Positions 1 to 10,993 of a stretch of 64,000 bases of DNA are shown here, in pieces; position 1 is the stretch's first letter; each line of letters begins with the position of its first letter. The stretch lies in assembly GCA_905236455.1 (NCBI GenBank), contig CAJOPT010000004.1:19157-83156 (forward strand). Reading direction: 5' to 3'. This DNA comes from an uncultured Prevotella sp. (GTDB taxonomy: Bacteria > Bacteroidota > Bacteroidia > Bacteroidales > Bacteroidaceae). A model generated the notes under the pieces. That model worked only from the letters and a program-made list of their open reading frames with translations, was not told where the DNA came from and searched no databases. Made by a program: the position numbers and the translations under genes.

Positions 1-842
1 CTTTTGCAGGAGCTGCAATCGGAGAGTATTTCCGAGATAGAGGTTATCCTGCTTTGGTTGTGTACGATGACCTTTCAAAGCAAGCTGTCGCTTATCGCGA
101 AGTATCATTAATCCTCCGTCGCCCTTCAGGACGCGAAGCTTATCCTGGTGATGTGTTCTATTTACATTCACGTCTATTGGAGCGTGCCGCAAAGATAAAC
201 GAGCAGCAGGAAGTAGCTGAGCAGATGAATGACTTACCTGCGTGCATGAAGGGACATGTACGTGGTGGCGGCTCACTTACAGCCCTCCCAATTATTGAGA
301 CACAGGCTGGTGATGTATCTGCATATATTCCGACAAATGTAATCTCAATTACAGATGGTCAGATATATCTTGAGTCTGATCTCTTTAACCAAGGTTTCAG
401 ACCAGCAATCAATGTAGGTATTTCTGTATCACGTGTTGGAGGTTCCGCACAAATCAAGTCAATGAAAAAAGTAGCTGGTACACTTAAGATTGATCAGGCT
501 CAGTATAGGGAGTTGGAGTCTTTCTCAAAGTTCTCTAGCGACATGGATGCGGTTACCGCAATGACTCTTGACCGTGGTCGAAAGAATAATCAGCTACTTA
601 TTCAGCCACAATATAGTCCAATGCCTGTTGGTGAGCAGATTGCCATTTTATATTGTGGTGTACATGGATTAATGCATAATGTCCCAGTTGATAAAGTTCG
701 TGAGTGTCAGGATGCGTTCTTAGACAAGATGCGCAATACTTATTCAGACACAATCGCCACACTTGGCTCTGGAAAACTTTCAGAAGAAGTTACCACTACC
801 ATTGAGAAGGTGATGGAAGATATTGCAGGACAGTATAAATAA
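1..842 (+). CDS. atpA: ATP synthase F1 subunit alpha, C-terminal part (5' end outside window)
   Basis: Frame stays open to the window edge ([63 protein letters not shown]), a classic AtpA motif; the ORF-track start at 54 is internal. Confidence 0.97.
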   Translation, partial: FAGAAIGEYFRDRGYPALVVYDDLSKQAVAYREVSLILRRPSGREAYPGDVFYLHSRLLERAAKINEQQEVAEQMNDLPACMKGHVRGGGSLTALPIIETQAGDVSAYIPTNVISITDGQIYLESDLFNQGFRPAINVGISVSRVGGSAQIKSMKKVAGTLKIDQAQYRELESFSKFSSDMDAVTAMTLDRGRKNNQLLIQPQYSPMPVGEQIAILYCGVHGLMHNVPVDKVRECQDAFLDKMRNTYSDTIATLGSGKLSEEVTTTIEKVMEDIAGQYK

Positions 843-850
843 AATTGCCT

Positions 851-1816
851 ATGCCAAGTTTAAAGGAAATAAAGACAAGAATCGCAAGTGTCAACTCCAC
901 TCGCAAAATCACTAGTGCAATGAAGATGGTTGCTTCAAGTAAGCTCCATCACGCACAGGTGATGATTGAGAATATGCTTCCATATGAAACGATGTTAGAA
1001 CATATCCTCAAGACTTTTCTTGCCAGTGAAGCCGACGCCACGACAGTATTCAGTCTGGAGCGTCCTGTCAAGAGGATTGCCCTTGTTGTCTATAGTTCGA
1101 ATAGTTCTTTATGTGGTGGCTTTAACGCAAACATCATAAAGATGATGACTCAGACAATAGAAGAATACAAACATCTTGGCAAAGAGAATATTATTATCTA
1201 TCCGATAGGGCGAAAGGTCGCAGAGAAAGTCAATAAGCTTGGTTTTTCCTCAGGTGGTGACTTTACGGATTTGGCAGATAAGCCTTATGTGGCAAAATGT
1301 ATTGAAATCGCACAAGAACTTGGAAAGAAATTTGTTGATGGCGAGATTGACAAGGTGGAAATGATATATCATCATTTCAAAAGTGCCGGCAGTCAGATTC
1401 TTACAAGGAAGACATTCCTTCCAATTGATATTACCGAAGAGCTAAATACTGATAAAGAACGTGATTTAACATCAAACATTGTCACTAAAAAGGCTCAGGA
1501 TTATCTAAAAAAGAATCAGCAGAAAAAAGAACGTGAGAAGGTTGACGTTAAGCCCTTAGCTGACATCTTTATAGTAGAACCTGACATGGATACAGTTCTT
1601 TCGCAACTCATTCCGAAACTAGCTCATCTAATGCTTTATACAGCCGCCCTAGACAGTAATGCCTCAGAACATGCTGCACGTATGGTTGCAATGCAGACGG
1701 CTACTGATAATGCAGATGAATTATTAAGGCAACTTAACTTGCAGTACAACAAGTCCCGTCAGCAAGCAATCACTAACGAGCTTCTTGATATTGTCGGAGG
1801 ATCTGTAAATAACTAA
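851..1816 (+). CDS. atpG: ATP synthase F1 subunit gamma
   Basis: MPSLKEIKTRIASVNSTRKITSAMKMVASSKL N-terminus and a conserved C-terminal AMQTATDNADELLRQLNLQYNKSRQQAITNELLDIVGG. ATG at 851 preferred over TTG at 845. Confidence 0.97.
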   Translation: MPSLKEIKTRIASVNSTRKITSAMKMVASSKLHHAQVMIENMLPYETMLEHILKTFLASEADATTVFSLERPVKRIALVVYSSNSSLCGGFNANIIKMMTQTIEEYKHLGKENIIIYPIGRKVAEKVNKLGFSSGGDFTDLADKPYVAKCIEIAQELGKKFVDGEIDKVEMIYHHFKSAGSQILTRKTFLPIDITEELNTDKERDLTSNIVTKKAQDYLKKNQQKKEREKVDVKPLADIFIVEPDMDTVLSQLIPKLAHLMLYTAALDSNASEHAARMVAMQTATDNADELLRQLNLQYNKSRQQAITNELLDIVGGSVNN

Positions 1817-1846
1817 TAGTTATTTTACGCGGACTAATCTATAAAT

Positions 1847-1888
1847 AAATTGGTGGAAAGATACTAATGTGTATCTTTCCACCAATTT
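1847..1888. terminator. Bidirectional intrinsic terminator-like hairpin between convergent atpG and the C11 peptidase
   Basis: Perfect 18-bp inverted repeat aaattggtggaaagatac (1847-1864) / gtatctttccaccaattt (1871-1888), 6-nt loop. Confidence 0.8.
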
Positions 1889-3045
1889 GTTTGTATTTTT
1901 GCTTCAACAACCATACTATTTAAAGTGGGATCACTTATCGTTATACCACAGAAAGTATTAATCGGAAAAGTACGTTCTGTTGAGCTATAATAAACAGTAT
2001 ATATAAATGGTGTTGCGACTGCTTTGACTACAATATCGCTAAGTTTTGCTCTGACTTGTGAGCAAAGATTTTCATCAGGACACAAGTGAGATACATAGTC
2101 ATAGAAATCATAAAACACCGTCTCGTTATATCCATCAAGTTTCTGGATTTCTGATAGTTTTGAGTTATCTATAGAATAACGATTGTTGATTGTTTTCATC
2201 AACGATACAACATTTGCGGTCTCTTTACAGTTTATTGCGGAAAGTGTGCCATAAGGATATTCATATTCTTGGTAAAAAGTCAGAAACTCATCACAGATCT
2301 TCTGGTAGTCTGGATTCTCTGACGACAGGTATTTCCAAACTTTGTTATATGGCAACCCAACACTCATGATTTCAGATGTTGAAGCTATAAGATAGTCTGA
2401 TACATAACGCAAATCATAAGCTGTCTCAATATTTGCCATATAACAATCATCAAAACAGATATAATCCAGGGTTTGAATATCAGATTTTCTGATGCCCTCT
2501 GCCAATTCTGTAATATTTGCCTGTGTACCTCTAGTCGAACCACCATAGGCTCTTTTGGGGGCAGAAACTTTTGTTCCTTCTTGTGGGGTAATACCCTTAG
2601 GAAGCCATCCTGAGCCATGAGCACCAATAATCATGGAGTAATTTGGGGTAGGGGAGGCTGAATAAGCATCGTTAAGTACGGTTTTTATACCGTCTTCTGT
2701 TACCACCGACTGTCTGTAATATTTCTTTAACGTGTCACGAACACAACTGCCATTAACATATTTCACTTCAAACATTGTCGCATTATTATAAGTTGAAGCA
2801 ATGTAAACCAATAAGCGAGTTGTCCCTAACCCTCCTTGTTCCTTTATTGCATTCTCCACACTTTGAACATTTTGCTCAAGTCTCCTTGTAAGACTTCCAG
2901 ATGTACTTTGATCCGTACCTGTCCATGGGAGATACATTAGTACTGTATTAGTCGTATAGACCTTTTCTGGTTCTGGTTCATCACTATTCCTACATCCTGT
3001 AAAAACAGTTAACAACAGCGTTATGACCAATAACGGATTTCTCAT
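1864..3045 (-). CDS. Clostripain-like (peptidase family C11) lipoprotein
   Basis: Lipobox-like LLTVFTGC signal; MIIGAHGSGW (catalytic His context) and DYICFDDCYMANIE (catalytic Cys context) as in clostripain-family proteins. Confidence 0.85.
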   Translation of the reverse strand: MRNPLLVITLLLTVFTGCRNSDEPEPEKVYTTNTVLMYLPWTGTDQSTSGSLTRRLEQNVQSVENAIKEQGGLGTTRLLVYIASTYNNATMFEVKYVNGSCVRDTLKKYYRQSVVTEDGIKTVLNDAYSASPTPNYSMIIGAHGSGWLPKGITPQEGTKVSAPKRAYGGSTRGTQANITELAEGIRKSDIQTLDYICFDDCYMANIETAYDLRYVSDYLIASTSEIMSVGLPYNKVWKYLSSENPDYQKICDEFLTFYQEYEYPYGTLSAINCKETANVVSLMKTINNRYSIDNSKLSEIQKLDGYNETVFYDFYDYVSHLCPDENLCSQVRAKLSDIVVKAVATPFIYTVYYSSTERTFPINTFCGITISDPTLNSMVVEAKIQTNWWKDTH

Positions 3046-3055
3046 ACAAATAACT

Positions 3056-5821
3056 CTATACCTTCAATTTCTTAAGTTCACTTATCGTTTCTTTTAATGA
3101 AGAAATCTTTTCAAGAGAGTCATGCTCCTTTTTGCGCTCCATCTCAACAACAGCTTCTGGAGCATTAGCAACAAAACGTTCATTAGATAACTTCTTACGT
3201 ACCCCGATAAGAAAACCTTCAAGGTGTTTCAATTGAGCCTCAGCTTTTATGAGCTCTGACTCAATATCAATCATGTCACCAAGGGGAACCGCATATTCGC
3301 TTGTATCTACCATAAAGGCAGATGCATCGCTTGTTTTCTCTGCAACAACTGCTATATCAGTCAGATTAGCCATCTTACTAATCACAGCATCATAGGCTTT
3401 ATAATGATTCTCACCTATGACTTGCAATTTAAGTGATTCTTTCGGTGCAATATTCTTTTGACTTCTTACCATGCGGACTCCGCTAACTATCTGCTTCATA
3501 TGATCAATGTCAGCGATAAGCTTTCTGTCGTCCATCGACGATGTTGCCATCTCAAGTTTCTCACACATGATACTCTCTCCTGCTTTGCGCTCATATAAAG
3601 CTTGCCATAACTCCTCAGTAATGAAAGGCATGAATGGATGCAGCATCTTCAGCAATATATCAAAATATCGCAAAGTATCATCATAAGTCTTCTTGTCGAT
3701 AGGCTGGGGCTTGCCATCAATATAGGCAGGTTTAACCATTTCGAGATACCAACTGGAGAATTCGTCCCAGAACAACTTATAGACTACCATCAATGCCTCA
3801 GAGATACGATATTTAGAGAAAAGATCTTGCAACTCTTCATTTGCCTGTTTCAGTTTTGCCTCAAACCAAACCGTGGCTGTTTTACATGCCTCTGGTTGCG
3901 CATTGTCTGCAACTGTCCAACCTTTTACAAGACGGAATGCATTCCATATTTTATTGTTAAAGTTACGTCCTTGTTCACAAAGATTTTCATCAAACAGTAT
4001 ATCGTTTCCCGCAGGAGCTGAAAGCATCATGCCCATACGCACACCGTCAGCACCAAACTTATCTATCAACTCAATAGGGTCTGGAGAATTACCGAGGGAC
4101 TTAGACATCTTTCTCCCCAGTTTATCACGTACAATACCTGTAAAATAAACATTCTTAAACGGAATCTTACCGGTATACTCTTCGCCTGCCATAATCATTC
4201 GGGCTACCCAGAAGAAAATAATATCTGGTCCTGTCACGAGGTCAGAAGTCGGATAATAATAGCTAATTTCCTCATTGTCTGGATTATTTATGCCATCAAA
4301 CAGTGAAATTGGCCATAGCCACGACGAGAACCAAGTGTCTAAAGCATCTTCTTCCTGATGAAGATCAGATATTTGCAGGGATTCATTTCCACTAGCCTTG
4401 CGAGCTAACTCCAAAGCCTTTTCTGGAGTCTCAGCTACTACAAACTTCTCTTCAGCACATTTGGTACCTACAATTGCGTTATCTTTTACAACCTGCGAAT
4501 CATCTGAATAATAATATGCCGGAATGCGATGTCCCCACCACAACTGTCGTGATATACACCAATCCTGAATGTTTTCCAGCCAGTTCTTGTATGTATTTAC
4601 ATACTTTTGTGGATAGAACTTCATTTCTCCATTAAGCACTGGAGGAAGTGCTATATCTGCAAAGTGTTGCATCTTTAGGAACCACTGTAGTGAGAGACGC
4701 GGCTCAATGGCTGTGTCTGGGTTACGCTCAGAATAGCCAACCTTGTTGGTATAATTTTCAATGCGCTCCATAAGCCCAGCTTCTTGCAAGTCCTTAGCTA
4801 TCTGCTTGCGACAGTCGAAACGATCCATGCCAACATATAGGGTACTTTGATCAGAAATAGTACCATCCGCATTAAATATATCTATAGTTTCCAGGTTGTG
4901 AGTCTTTCCTAACATATAATCATTAGTGTCATGTGCAGGAGTAACTTTAAGGCAACCTGTACCAAATTCTATATCTACATAACGATCTTCTATAACAGGT
5001 ATTACACGTCCTACCAGCGGAACAATTACTTTGCGTCCCTTTAGCCATTGATTCTTAGGATCCTTTGGATTAATACACATGGCAGTATCACCCATAATTG
5101 TCTCAGGACGCGTAGTGGCAACTACGGCATAGTAGCCATGATCGTCTTTGTGAATTACATTACCAGCTTGCTCCAGTTCTACTTGATTCTCCAACTGATT
5201 CAAATTATCCACATAATATTTTAGGTGATACAGATGACTTTGTTCTTCACGATAAATGACTTCCTCGGTAGAGAGAGCTGTCAGTGCCTTTGGGTCCCAG
5301 TTCACCATACGAAGTCCACGGTATATGAGACCTTTATTATACAAATCAACAAATACTTTGATAACGCTTTTTGAACGTGTCTCATCCATTGTAAATGCTG
5401 TGCGATCCCAGTCACAACTTGCTCCTAAACGCCGCAATTGCTTCAAAATGATACCTCCATGCTCATGAGTCCAGTCCCACGCATGTTCCAAAAACTGTTC
5501 ACGAGTTAAGTCATGTTTCTTAATACCCTCACCAGCAAGCTTCTTCACAACTTTTGCCTCTGTTGCTATCGAAGCATGGTCTGTGCCAGGCACCCAACAT
5601 GCATTCTTTCCATCCATTCGAGCGCGGCGCACAAGGATGTCCTGAATCGTATTATTTAACATGTGTCCCATATGGAGCACACCCGTTACATTAGGTGGGG
5701 GTATAACTATAGTATAAGGTTCACGTCCATCGGGTTTACTACTAAAAAGTTTGTTGTCCAACCAATATTGGTACCATTTAGATTCCACTTGTTGTGGATC
5801 ATACTTAGTCGCTAATTCCAT
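3056..5821 (-). CDS. valS: Valyl-tRNA synthetase
   Basis: [16 protein letters not shown] (HIGH), [12 protein letters not shown] (KMSKS), [18 protein letters not shown]-terminal coiled coil. Confidence 0.98.
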   Translation of the reverse strand: MELATKYDPQQVESKWYQYWLDNKLFSSKPDGREPYTIVIPPPNVTGVLHMGHMLNNTIQDILVRRARMDGKNACWVPGTDHASIATEAKVVKKLAGEGIKKHDLTREQFLEHAWDWTHEHGGIILKQLRRLGASCDWDRTAFTMDETRSKSVIKVFVDLYNKGLIYRGLRMVNWDPKALTALSTEEVIYREEQSHLYHLKYYVDNLNQLENQVELEQAGNVIHKDDHGYYAVVATTRPETIMGDTAMCINPKDPKNQWLKGRKVIVPLVGRVIPVIEDRYVDIEFGTGCLKVTPAHDTNDYMLGKTHNLETIDIFNADGTISDQSTLYVGMDRFDCRKQIAKDLQEAGLMERIENYTNKVGYSERNPDTAIEPRLSLQWFLKMQHFADIALPPVLNGEMKFYPQKYVNTYKNWLENIQDWCISRQLWWGHRIPAYYYSDDSQVVKDNAIVGTKCAEEKFVVAETPEKALELARKASGNESLQISDLHQEEDALDTWFSSWLWPISLFDGINNPDNEEISYYYPTSDLVTGPDIIFFWVARMIMAGEEYTGKIPFKNVYFTGIVRDKLGRKMSKSLGNSPDPIELIDKFGADGVRMGMMLSAPAGNDILFDENLCEQGRNFNNKIWNAFRLVKGWTVADNAQPEACKTATVWFEAKLKQANEELQDLFSKYRISEALMVVYKLFWDEFSSWYLEMVKPAYIDGKPQPIDKKTYDDTLRYFDILLKMLHPFMPFITEELWQALYERKAGESIMCEKLEMATSSMDDRKLIADIDHMKQIVSGVRMVRSQKNIAPKESLKLQVIGENHYKAYDAVISKMANLTDIAVVAEKTSDASAFMVDTSEYAVPLGDMIDIESELIKAEAQLKHLEGFLIGVRKKLSNERFVANAPEAVVEMERKKEHDSLEKISSLKETISELKKLKV

Positions 5822-5861
5822 TATATTATATTTCTTATTATATTTTCATTTATTAAAACTG

Positions 5862-5869
5862 CAAAGTTA
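5862..5869 (-). promoter_or_regulatory. Putative Bacteroidetes sigma-ABfr -7 element for valS
   Basis: TAACTTTG on minus strand, with TTTG at 5889-5892 (19-nt spacing). Confidence 0.6.
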
Positions 5870-5984
5870 CACAAAATTGCGTGCAGAACAAAAAAATAAT
5901 TTATTTTTTACGCTTAGATCACCTCAAAACTGTTCTAAATCAGTTCCTTTCATCCGGGAAAGGATATAAAATAACCTAAGAATT

Positions 5985-7787
5985 CTATGAATTAAACTCA
6001 CTTAGTTCTAACCACCGCATAACTTTTATATCCAATTCCTCTTTTAATTTGGGGAGACGTATACTATTTGTTGTAAGTTCATCTACAGAAAGTGTACCAC
6101 TACATAGTAAATCTTCAATTTGTTTCTGTTCTTCTTCTAAAAGGTTTATATCATTTTCCAATTGCTCATATTCACGTTTTTCCTTATATGTCATTTTCCT
6201 CTTTGAAGGCTGAGTGACAGAAGTAGAGCTTGGTATTGGGGCTATATTATGCTTCTTCTTTATATTCTCTTTATCTGTTTTCTGTTCCTCTTTTGTTTTA
6301 AGACTATTCCAAGTGCGGTATTGCGTATAATTCCCAGGAAAATCTTTAATTTTACCATGTCCCTTAAAGACTAATAAGTGATCTACTATTTTATCCATAA
6401 AATACCGGTCATGGCTTACTACAATAACACATCCTGGAAAGTCTTGCAAATATTCCTCTAAGATTTGTAGAGTCTGTATGTCCAAATCGTTTGTTGGCTC
6501 GTCGAGTACGAGAAAATTAGGATTCCGTAACAATACTGAACATAAGTGAAGTTTACGTTTTTCTCCTCCGCTAAGCTTATAAACGTAATTATTTTGTTGT
6601 TCTTGGGTAAATAGGAAATGTTGTAGAAATTGTGAAGCGGAAACATGTTTGCCTCCACCGATGTCGATATATTCAGCAATATCCTTTATGATATCAATAA
6701 CTTTCTGATCATCTCGGAATTGAATACCTTCTTGTGAGAAATACCCAAAACGTACAGTCTCGCCAATATCAAATTTTCCTTTGTCGAGGGGTTCGATTCC
6801 TAACAATAGCTTAATAAAGGTTGATTTACCTGTACCGTTACTACCGACAATGCCCATTTTCTCAAAACGAGAAAAATTATAGTAGAAATCGTCTAATATG
6901 ACATTATCGCCAAAAGCCTTACTAACATACTGACATTCAAATATTTTAGAGCCAATATAAACATTACGCGACTTCAAGCGCATCTGACGTTCTTCCATTC
7001 GTTGCTTTGCTATTCTCTCCAGATCATAGAATGCCTCCTCCCGATATCGGGCTTTATGTCCCCTTGCCTGTGGCATTCTGCGCATCCATTCAAGTTCTGA
7101 CCTGTAAAGATTGTTTGCCCTGGCAATCTCTGCACGCTTATTATCTAAACGAGCCTGTCTTTTTTCAAGAAAATATGAGTAATTCCCACGATAAGTAAAT
7201 AATGCTTGGTCATCAAGTTCAAGAATAATGTTACAAATACGATCAAGAAAAAAGCGGTCATGTGTTACCATAAGCAATGTTTTGTTGCCACGTGTGAGAT
7301 ATCCTTCCAACCACTCAATCATTTCGATATCAAGGTGATTAGTGGGCTCATCCAAAATAAGGAAGTCTGGTTCTGTAATAAGTACATTCGCCAGTGCAAC
7401 ACGCTTTTGCTGTCCTCCTGACAATTGTCCCATTTCCTGTGTCAGGTCATTGATTTTCAGCTGAGTAAGAATCTGTTTAGCTTTAAGTACCCGTTCCTCA
7501 TCGCCTTTATGATTAAAGCATGCGTCCAGAACACTATCAGAAGGATTGAATACGGGAGTCTGTTCAAGAAATGATATCCGTAAATTGTTTCGATATACAA
7601 TTTTACCAGAATCGTAACCTTCCATACCCATAAGAATGGATAGTAGCGTGGATTTCCCAGTCCCATTACGCGCTATAAGTCCAACTTTTTGTCCTTCAGA
7701 TATGGAAAAGGATATGTTGTTGAACAACACTTGCGCTCCAAATGTCTTTGTAAGATTTTGGACATCGAGATATGGAATGTTTGGCAT
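5985..7787 (-). CDS. ABC-F family ATP-binding protein (Uup-like)
   Basis: Two ABC domains (GLIARNGTGKST, GIVGSNGTGKST; LSGGQQKR, LSGGEKRK) and a C-terminal coiled coil; no TM segments. Start at MPNIPYLD (7787) preferred over the longer ORF. Confidence 0.93.
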   Translation of the reverse strand: MPNIPYLDVQNLTKTFGAQVLFNNISFSISEGQKVGLIARNGTGKSTLLSILMGMEGYDSGKIVYRNNLRISFLEQTPVFNPSDSVLDACFNHKGDEERVLKAKQILTQLKINDLTQEMGQLSGGQQKRVALANVLITEPDFLILDEPTNHLDIEMIEWLEGYLTRGNKTLLMVTHDRFFLDRICNIILELDDQALFTYRGNYSYFLEKRQARLDNKRAEIARANNLYRSELEWMRRMPQARGHKARYREEAFYDLERIAKQRMEERQMRLKSRNVYIGSKIFECQYVSKAFGDNVILDDFYYNFSRFEKMGIVGSNGTGKSTFIKLLLGIEPLDKGKFDIGETVRFGYFSQEGIQFRDDQKVIDIIKDIAEYIDIGGGKHVSASQFLQHFLFTQEQQNNYVYKLSGGEKRKLHLCSVLLRNPNFLVLDEPTNDLDIQTLQILEEYLQDFPGCVIVVSHDRYFMDKIVDHLLVFKGHGKIKDFPGNYTQYRTWNSLKTKEEQKTDKENIKKKHNIAPIPSSTSVTQPSKRKMTYKEKREYEQLENDINLLEEEQKQIEDLLCSGTLSVDELTTNSIRLPKLKEELDIKVMRWLELSEFNS

Positions 7788-7835
7788 TGGGATTCGTTTC
7801 TGACTAAATGAAAATGATGAATAAAAATTCATCCC

Positions 7836-8429
7836 TCATTTTCCATTACATGATTCAATATATTCTAGTAATTCTTGACGTCCTAACTTACTCTCAGAGC
7901 TCGTAATAAAATACGGAGGCAGTTCTTCCCATCGATCCATCATAGCATTAAGCCATTTCTCCACATTTATTTTAATTTTCTGGGAAGATAACTTGTCAGC
8001 TTTTGTAAAAACAATGGAAAATGGTATACGGCTTTCACCAAGCCAATCAATAAACTCACGATCTATTTTCTGTTGTTCATGACGGATGTCAATTAGAACA
8101 AAGACATTTATTAATTGTGATCTCATCAATAGATACTGTGAAATCATCTGCTCAAGCTTATTCTGTATACTTTTTGACTGCTTGGCATAGCCATATCCTG
8201 GTAGATCAACTAAATACCATTCGTTATTGATGATAAAATGATTAATAAGGAGGGTCTTGCCAGGAGTTGATGAGGTCTTGGCAAGACCCTTTTTATTACA
8301 AAGCATATTAATCAAACTCGACTTACCTACATTTGAGCGTCCAATGAAAGCAAACTCCGGTTTATTATCTTTCGGACACTTCGATAATGTGGGGGAAGAG
8401 AGTGAAAAAAAAGCCGTTTTTATTTCCAT
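7836..8429 (-). CDS. engB: Ribosome biogenesis GTP-binding protein YihA/YsxC (EngB)
   Basis: [39 protein letters not shown] motifs. Confidence 0.96.
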   Translation of the reverse strand: MEIKTAFFSLSSPTLSKCPKDNKPEFAFIGRSNVGKSSLINMLCNKKGLAKTSSTPGKTLLINHFIINNEWYLVDLPGYGYAKQSKSIQNKLEQMISQYLLMRSQLINVFVLIDIRHEQQKIDREFIDWLGESRIPFSIVFTKADKLSSQKIKINVEKWLNAMMDRWEELPPYFITSSESKLGRQELLEYIESCNGK

Positions 8430-8457
8430 TTATTTTTATTTTGATCATAAATCACAA

Positions 8458-9738
8458 TCACCATGCAAAAAGTGGATAATCCTTCATCGTAAGATTAACC
8501 TTCTCTCTGACACTGCTGATAACCTTATCATCTTCTGGAGAGTTCAACACTTGCTCTATAAGCTCTGCAATAAGGATCATCATATCTTCCTTGGCACCAC
8601 GCGTGGTAATGGCTGCTGTTCCCAAGCGTATACCTGATGTCTGGAATGCAGAACGACTGTCAAAAGGAACCATATTTTTATTTGCTGTAATATCAGCGGC
8701 AACAAGAGCATTTTCCGCTATTTTTCCAGTTAGGTTCGGGTATTTTGACCGTAAGTCCACAAGCATTGAGTGATTATCAGTTCCGCCACTGACAATGTCA
8801 AAGCCACGTCTGATAAGCTCGTTAGCTAGTACAGATGCATTCTTCTTTACCTGTTGCGCATATTCTTTCCATGCAGGAGAAAGATTCTCTTTAAATCCTA
8901 CAGCCTTGGCTGCAATGACATGCTCAAGTGGACCGCCTTGCTGTCCTGGGAACACAGCTGAGTTTATTAAGGAACTCATCTTGCGAACTTCGCCTTTCTT
9001 TGTGGTTAATCCCCATGGATTATCAAAATCTTTTCCTAAAAGGATAATACCACCACGTGGACCACGTAGTGTTTTGTGTGTGGTTGATGTTACAATATGA
9101 GCATACTTCAAAGGATTATCAAGTAAGCCTGCGGCAATGAGTCCTGCCGGGTGTGCCATATCTATCATCAAAAGAGCACCAACCTCATCTGCTATTTTTC
9201 TCATTCGAGCATAATCCCACTCACGACTATATGCAGAACCGCCACCTATTATAAGTTTCGGTTTATATTGGTGGGCAAGATTCTCCATCTCATCATAATC
9301 AACACGTCCTGTTTCTTTATTAAGATTGTATCCAACAGGCTTGTAAAGAATACCAGATGTATTAACGAGTGAGCCGTGAGACAGATGACCGCCATGGTCA
9401 AGATTTAATCCCATAAACACATCACCTGGCTTAAGTACCGTTAACAGGACGGCAGCATTTGCCTGTGCTCCTGAATGTGGTTGGACATTGGCGTATTCAG
9501 CTCCAAAGAGCTTGCATACGCGGTCTATGGCTAACTGCTCTACTTGGTCTACGACCTGGCAACCACCATAATAGCGATGCCCAGGATAACCCTCCGCATA
9601 CTTATTTGTCAAGTATGAGCCCATAGCCTCCATAACCTGGTCACTAACAAAATTCTCACTGGCGATAAGCTCAATACCTTTTAATTGCCGCTGATGCTCT
9701 CGCTCAATTAAGTCGAAAATTTGCTGATCTCTTTCCAT
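8458..9738 (-). CDS. glyA: Serine hydroxymethyltransferase
   Basis: [45 protein letters not shown]. Start at [12 protein letters not shown] (9738); the longer ORF runs through the promoter. Confidence 0.97.
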   Translation of the reverse strand: MERDQQIFDLIEREHQRQLKGIELIASENFVSDQVMEAMGSYLTNKYAEGYPGHRYYGGCQVVDQVEQLAIDRVCKLFGAEYANVQPHSGAQANAAVLLTVLKPGDVFMGLNLDHGGHLSHGSLVNTSGILYKPVGYNLNKETGRVDYDEMENLAHQYKPKLIIGGGSAYSREWDYARMRKIADEVGALLMIDMAHPAGLIAAGLLDNPLKYAHIVTSTTHKTLRGPRGGIILLGKDFDNPWGLTTKKGEVRKMSSLINSAVFPGQQGGPLEHVIAAKAVGFKENLSPAWKEYAQQVKKNASVLANELIRRGFDIVSGGTDNHSMLVDLRSKYPNLTGKIAENALVAADITANKNMVPFDSRSAFQTSGIRLGTAAITTRGAKEDMMILIAELIEQVLNSPEDDKVISSVREKVNLTMKDYPLFAW

Positions 9739-9777
9739 TGTTATTATTTGTTTTAATGTAAAATACCTTATGGTTTG

Positions 9778-9785
9778 CAAAGATA
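9778..9785 (-). promoter_or_regulatory. Putative -7 element for glyA
   Basis: TATCTTTG on minus strand 40 nt upstream of the glyA ATG. Confidence 0.55.
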
Positions 9786-9834
9786 CAAAAAAATCAAGGA
9801 AGAGAAAAGAAAATAAAAATAAAATGAGTTTTAT

Positions 9835-9865
9835 TTTGTATTTCACACGCTTAATTGTATCTTTG
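9835..9865 (+). promoter_or_regulatory. Putative promoter for mltG
   Basis: TTTG (9835-9838)-N19-TATCTTTG (9858-9865). Confidence 0.65.
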
Positions 9866-9927
9866 CAAGATGTTTAAAGAATTTATAATGATATTTTAAA
9901 GACCTAAAATAAAAGATTAATAAGATT

Positions 9928-10989
9928 ATGTCCAAAAGAAATATTTCCAAAAATATAAACAAAGGAGCAAGAAAGAGAAAGAAGAAAGCTTATACTATTT
10001 ATTTTTTACTATTTATTCTATTTGTTATTGCAGTTACCCTTGCTTGTTTCCTCTTCACTCCAATGGCAAAAGGGGATACTAAGACTGTATATATTGATAC
10101 CGATGATGATATTGATTCTGTATATACAAAGATGCAATCTTTATCGACAGCTCATAGTATGCAAGTATTCAAATGGTTGACAGATATTTCTGGATATGCA
10201 AATAACATACATACTGGAAGATATGAGTTTGGAAGCAAAGGTGCACTTCAGATATTTCGCAAAATGCGTAATGGCTCACAGGATCCGTTGCATCTTACGA
10301 TTAATTCAGTTAGAACTGTCGACAGACTGGCGCAGGATGTCAGTAAGCGTATGATGTTTGGTAAAGAAGATTTACTAAATGCATTAAAAGATAGTATCAC
10401 ATGCAAGAAATTCTCACGTAAACCGGAAACTATTGTTGCCATGTTTATACCAAACACCTACGATATCTACTGGGACATCTCCGTAGAAAAATTCTTAGAA
10501 CGAATGCATAAAGAATCTGATCGGTTCTGGAACGAAGACCGCAGAGAAAAAGCTAAAAATGCAAATCTTTCACCTGACGAAGTAATGATATTGGCAAGTA
10601 TCGTAAATGAGGAAACCGCTGTGGAGAAAGAGATGCCGATGGTTGCAGGAATGTATATCAATCGACTTCACAAAGATATGCTTCTACAAGCAGATCCAAC
10701 TGTTAAATTTGCCACACAGAAATTTGAAGCACGACGTATATATAACTCTATGCTTAAAATTGACAGTCCCTATAATACTTACAGGTATAAGGGCTTACCT
10801 CCTGGACCAATATGTATTCCCTGTATAGCGGCAATAGAAGCTGTTTTGAACTATACCCACCATGACTATATCTTCATGTGTGCGAAGGAAGACTTTAGCG
10901 GAACCCATAATTTCGCTCGCACATACCAAGAGCATCAAGCTAATGCTGCCAAATATGCAAAGGCTCTAAATAACAGAGGAATTCATTAA
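9928..10989 (+). CDS. mltG: Endolytic transglycosylase MltG (YceG-like)
   Basis: Single N-terminal TM; ILASIVNEETAVEKEMPMVAGMYINRLHKDMLLQADPTVKFA; YNTYRYKGLPPGPICIPCIAAIEAVLN. Confidence 0.95.
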   Translation: MSKRNISKNINKGARKRKKKAYTIYFLLFILFVIAVTLACFLFTPMAKGDTKTVYIDTDDDIDSVYTKMQSLSTAHSMQVFKWLTDISGYANNIHTGRYEFGSKGALQIFRKMRNGSQDPLHLTINSVRTVDRLAQDVSKRMMFGKEDLLNALKDSITCKKFSRKPETIVAMFIPNTYDIYWDISVEKFLERMHKESDRFWNEDRREKAKNANLSPDEVMILASIVNEETAVEKEMPMVAGMYINRLHKDMLLQADPTVKFATQKFEARRIYNSMLKIDSPYNTYRYKGLPPGPICIPCIAAIEAVLNYTHHDYIFMCAKEDFSGTHNFARTYQEHQANAAKYAKALNNRGIH

Positions 10990-10993
10990 TTTA

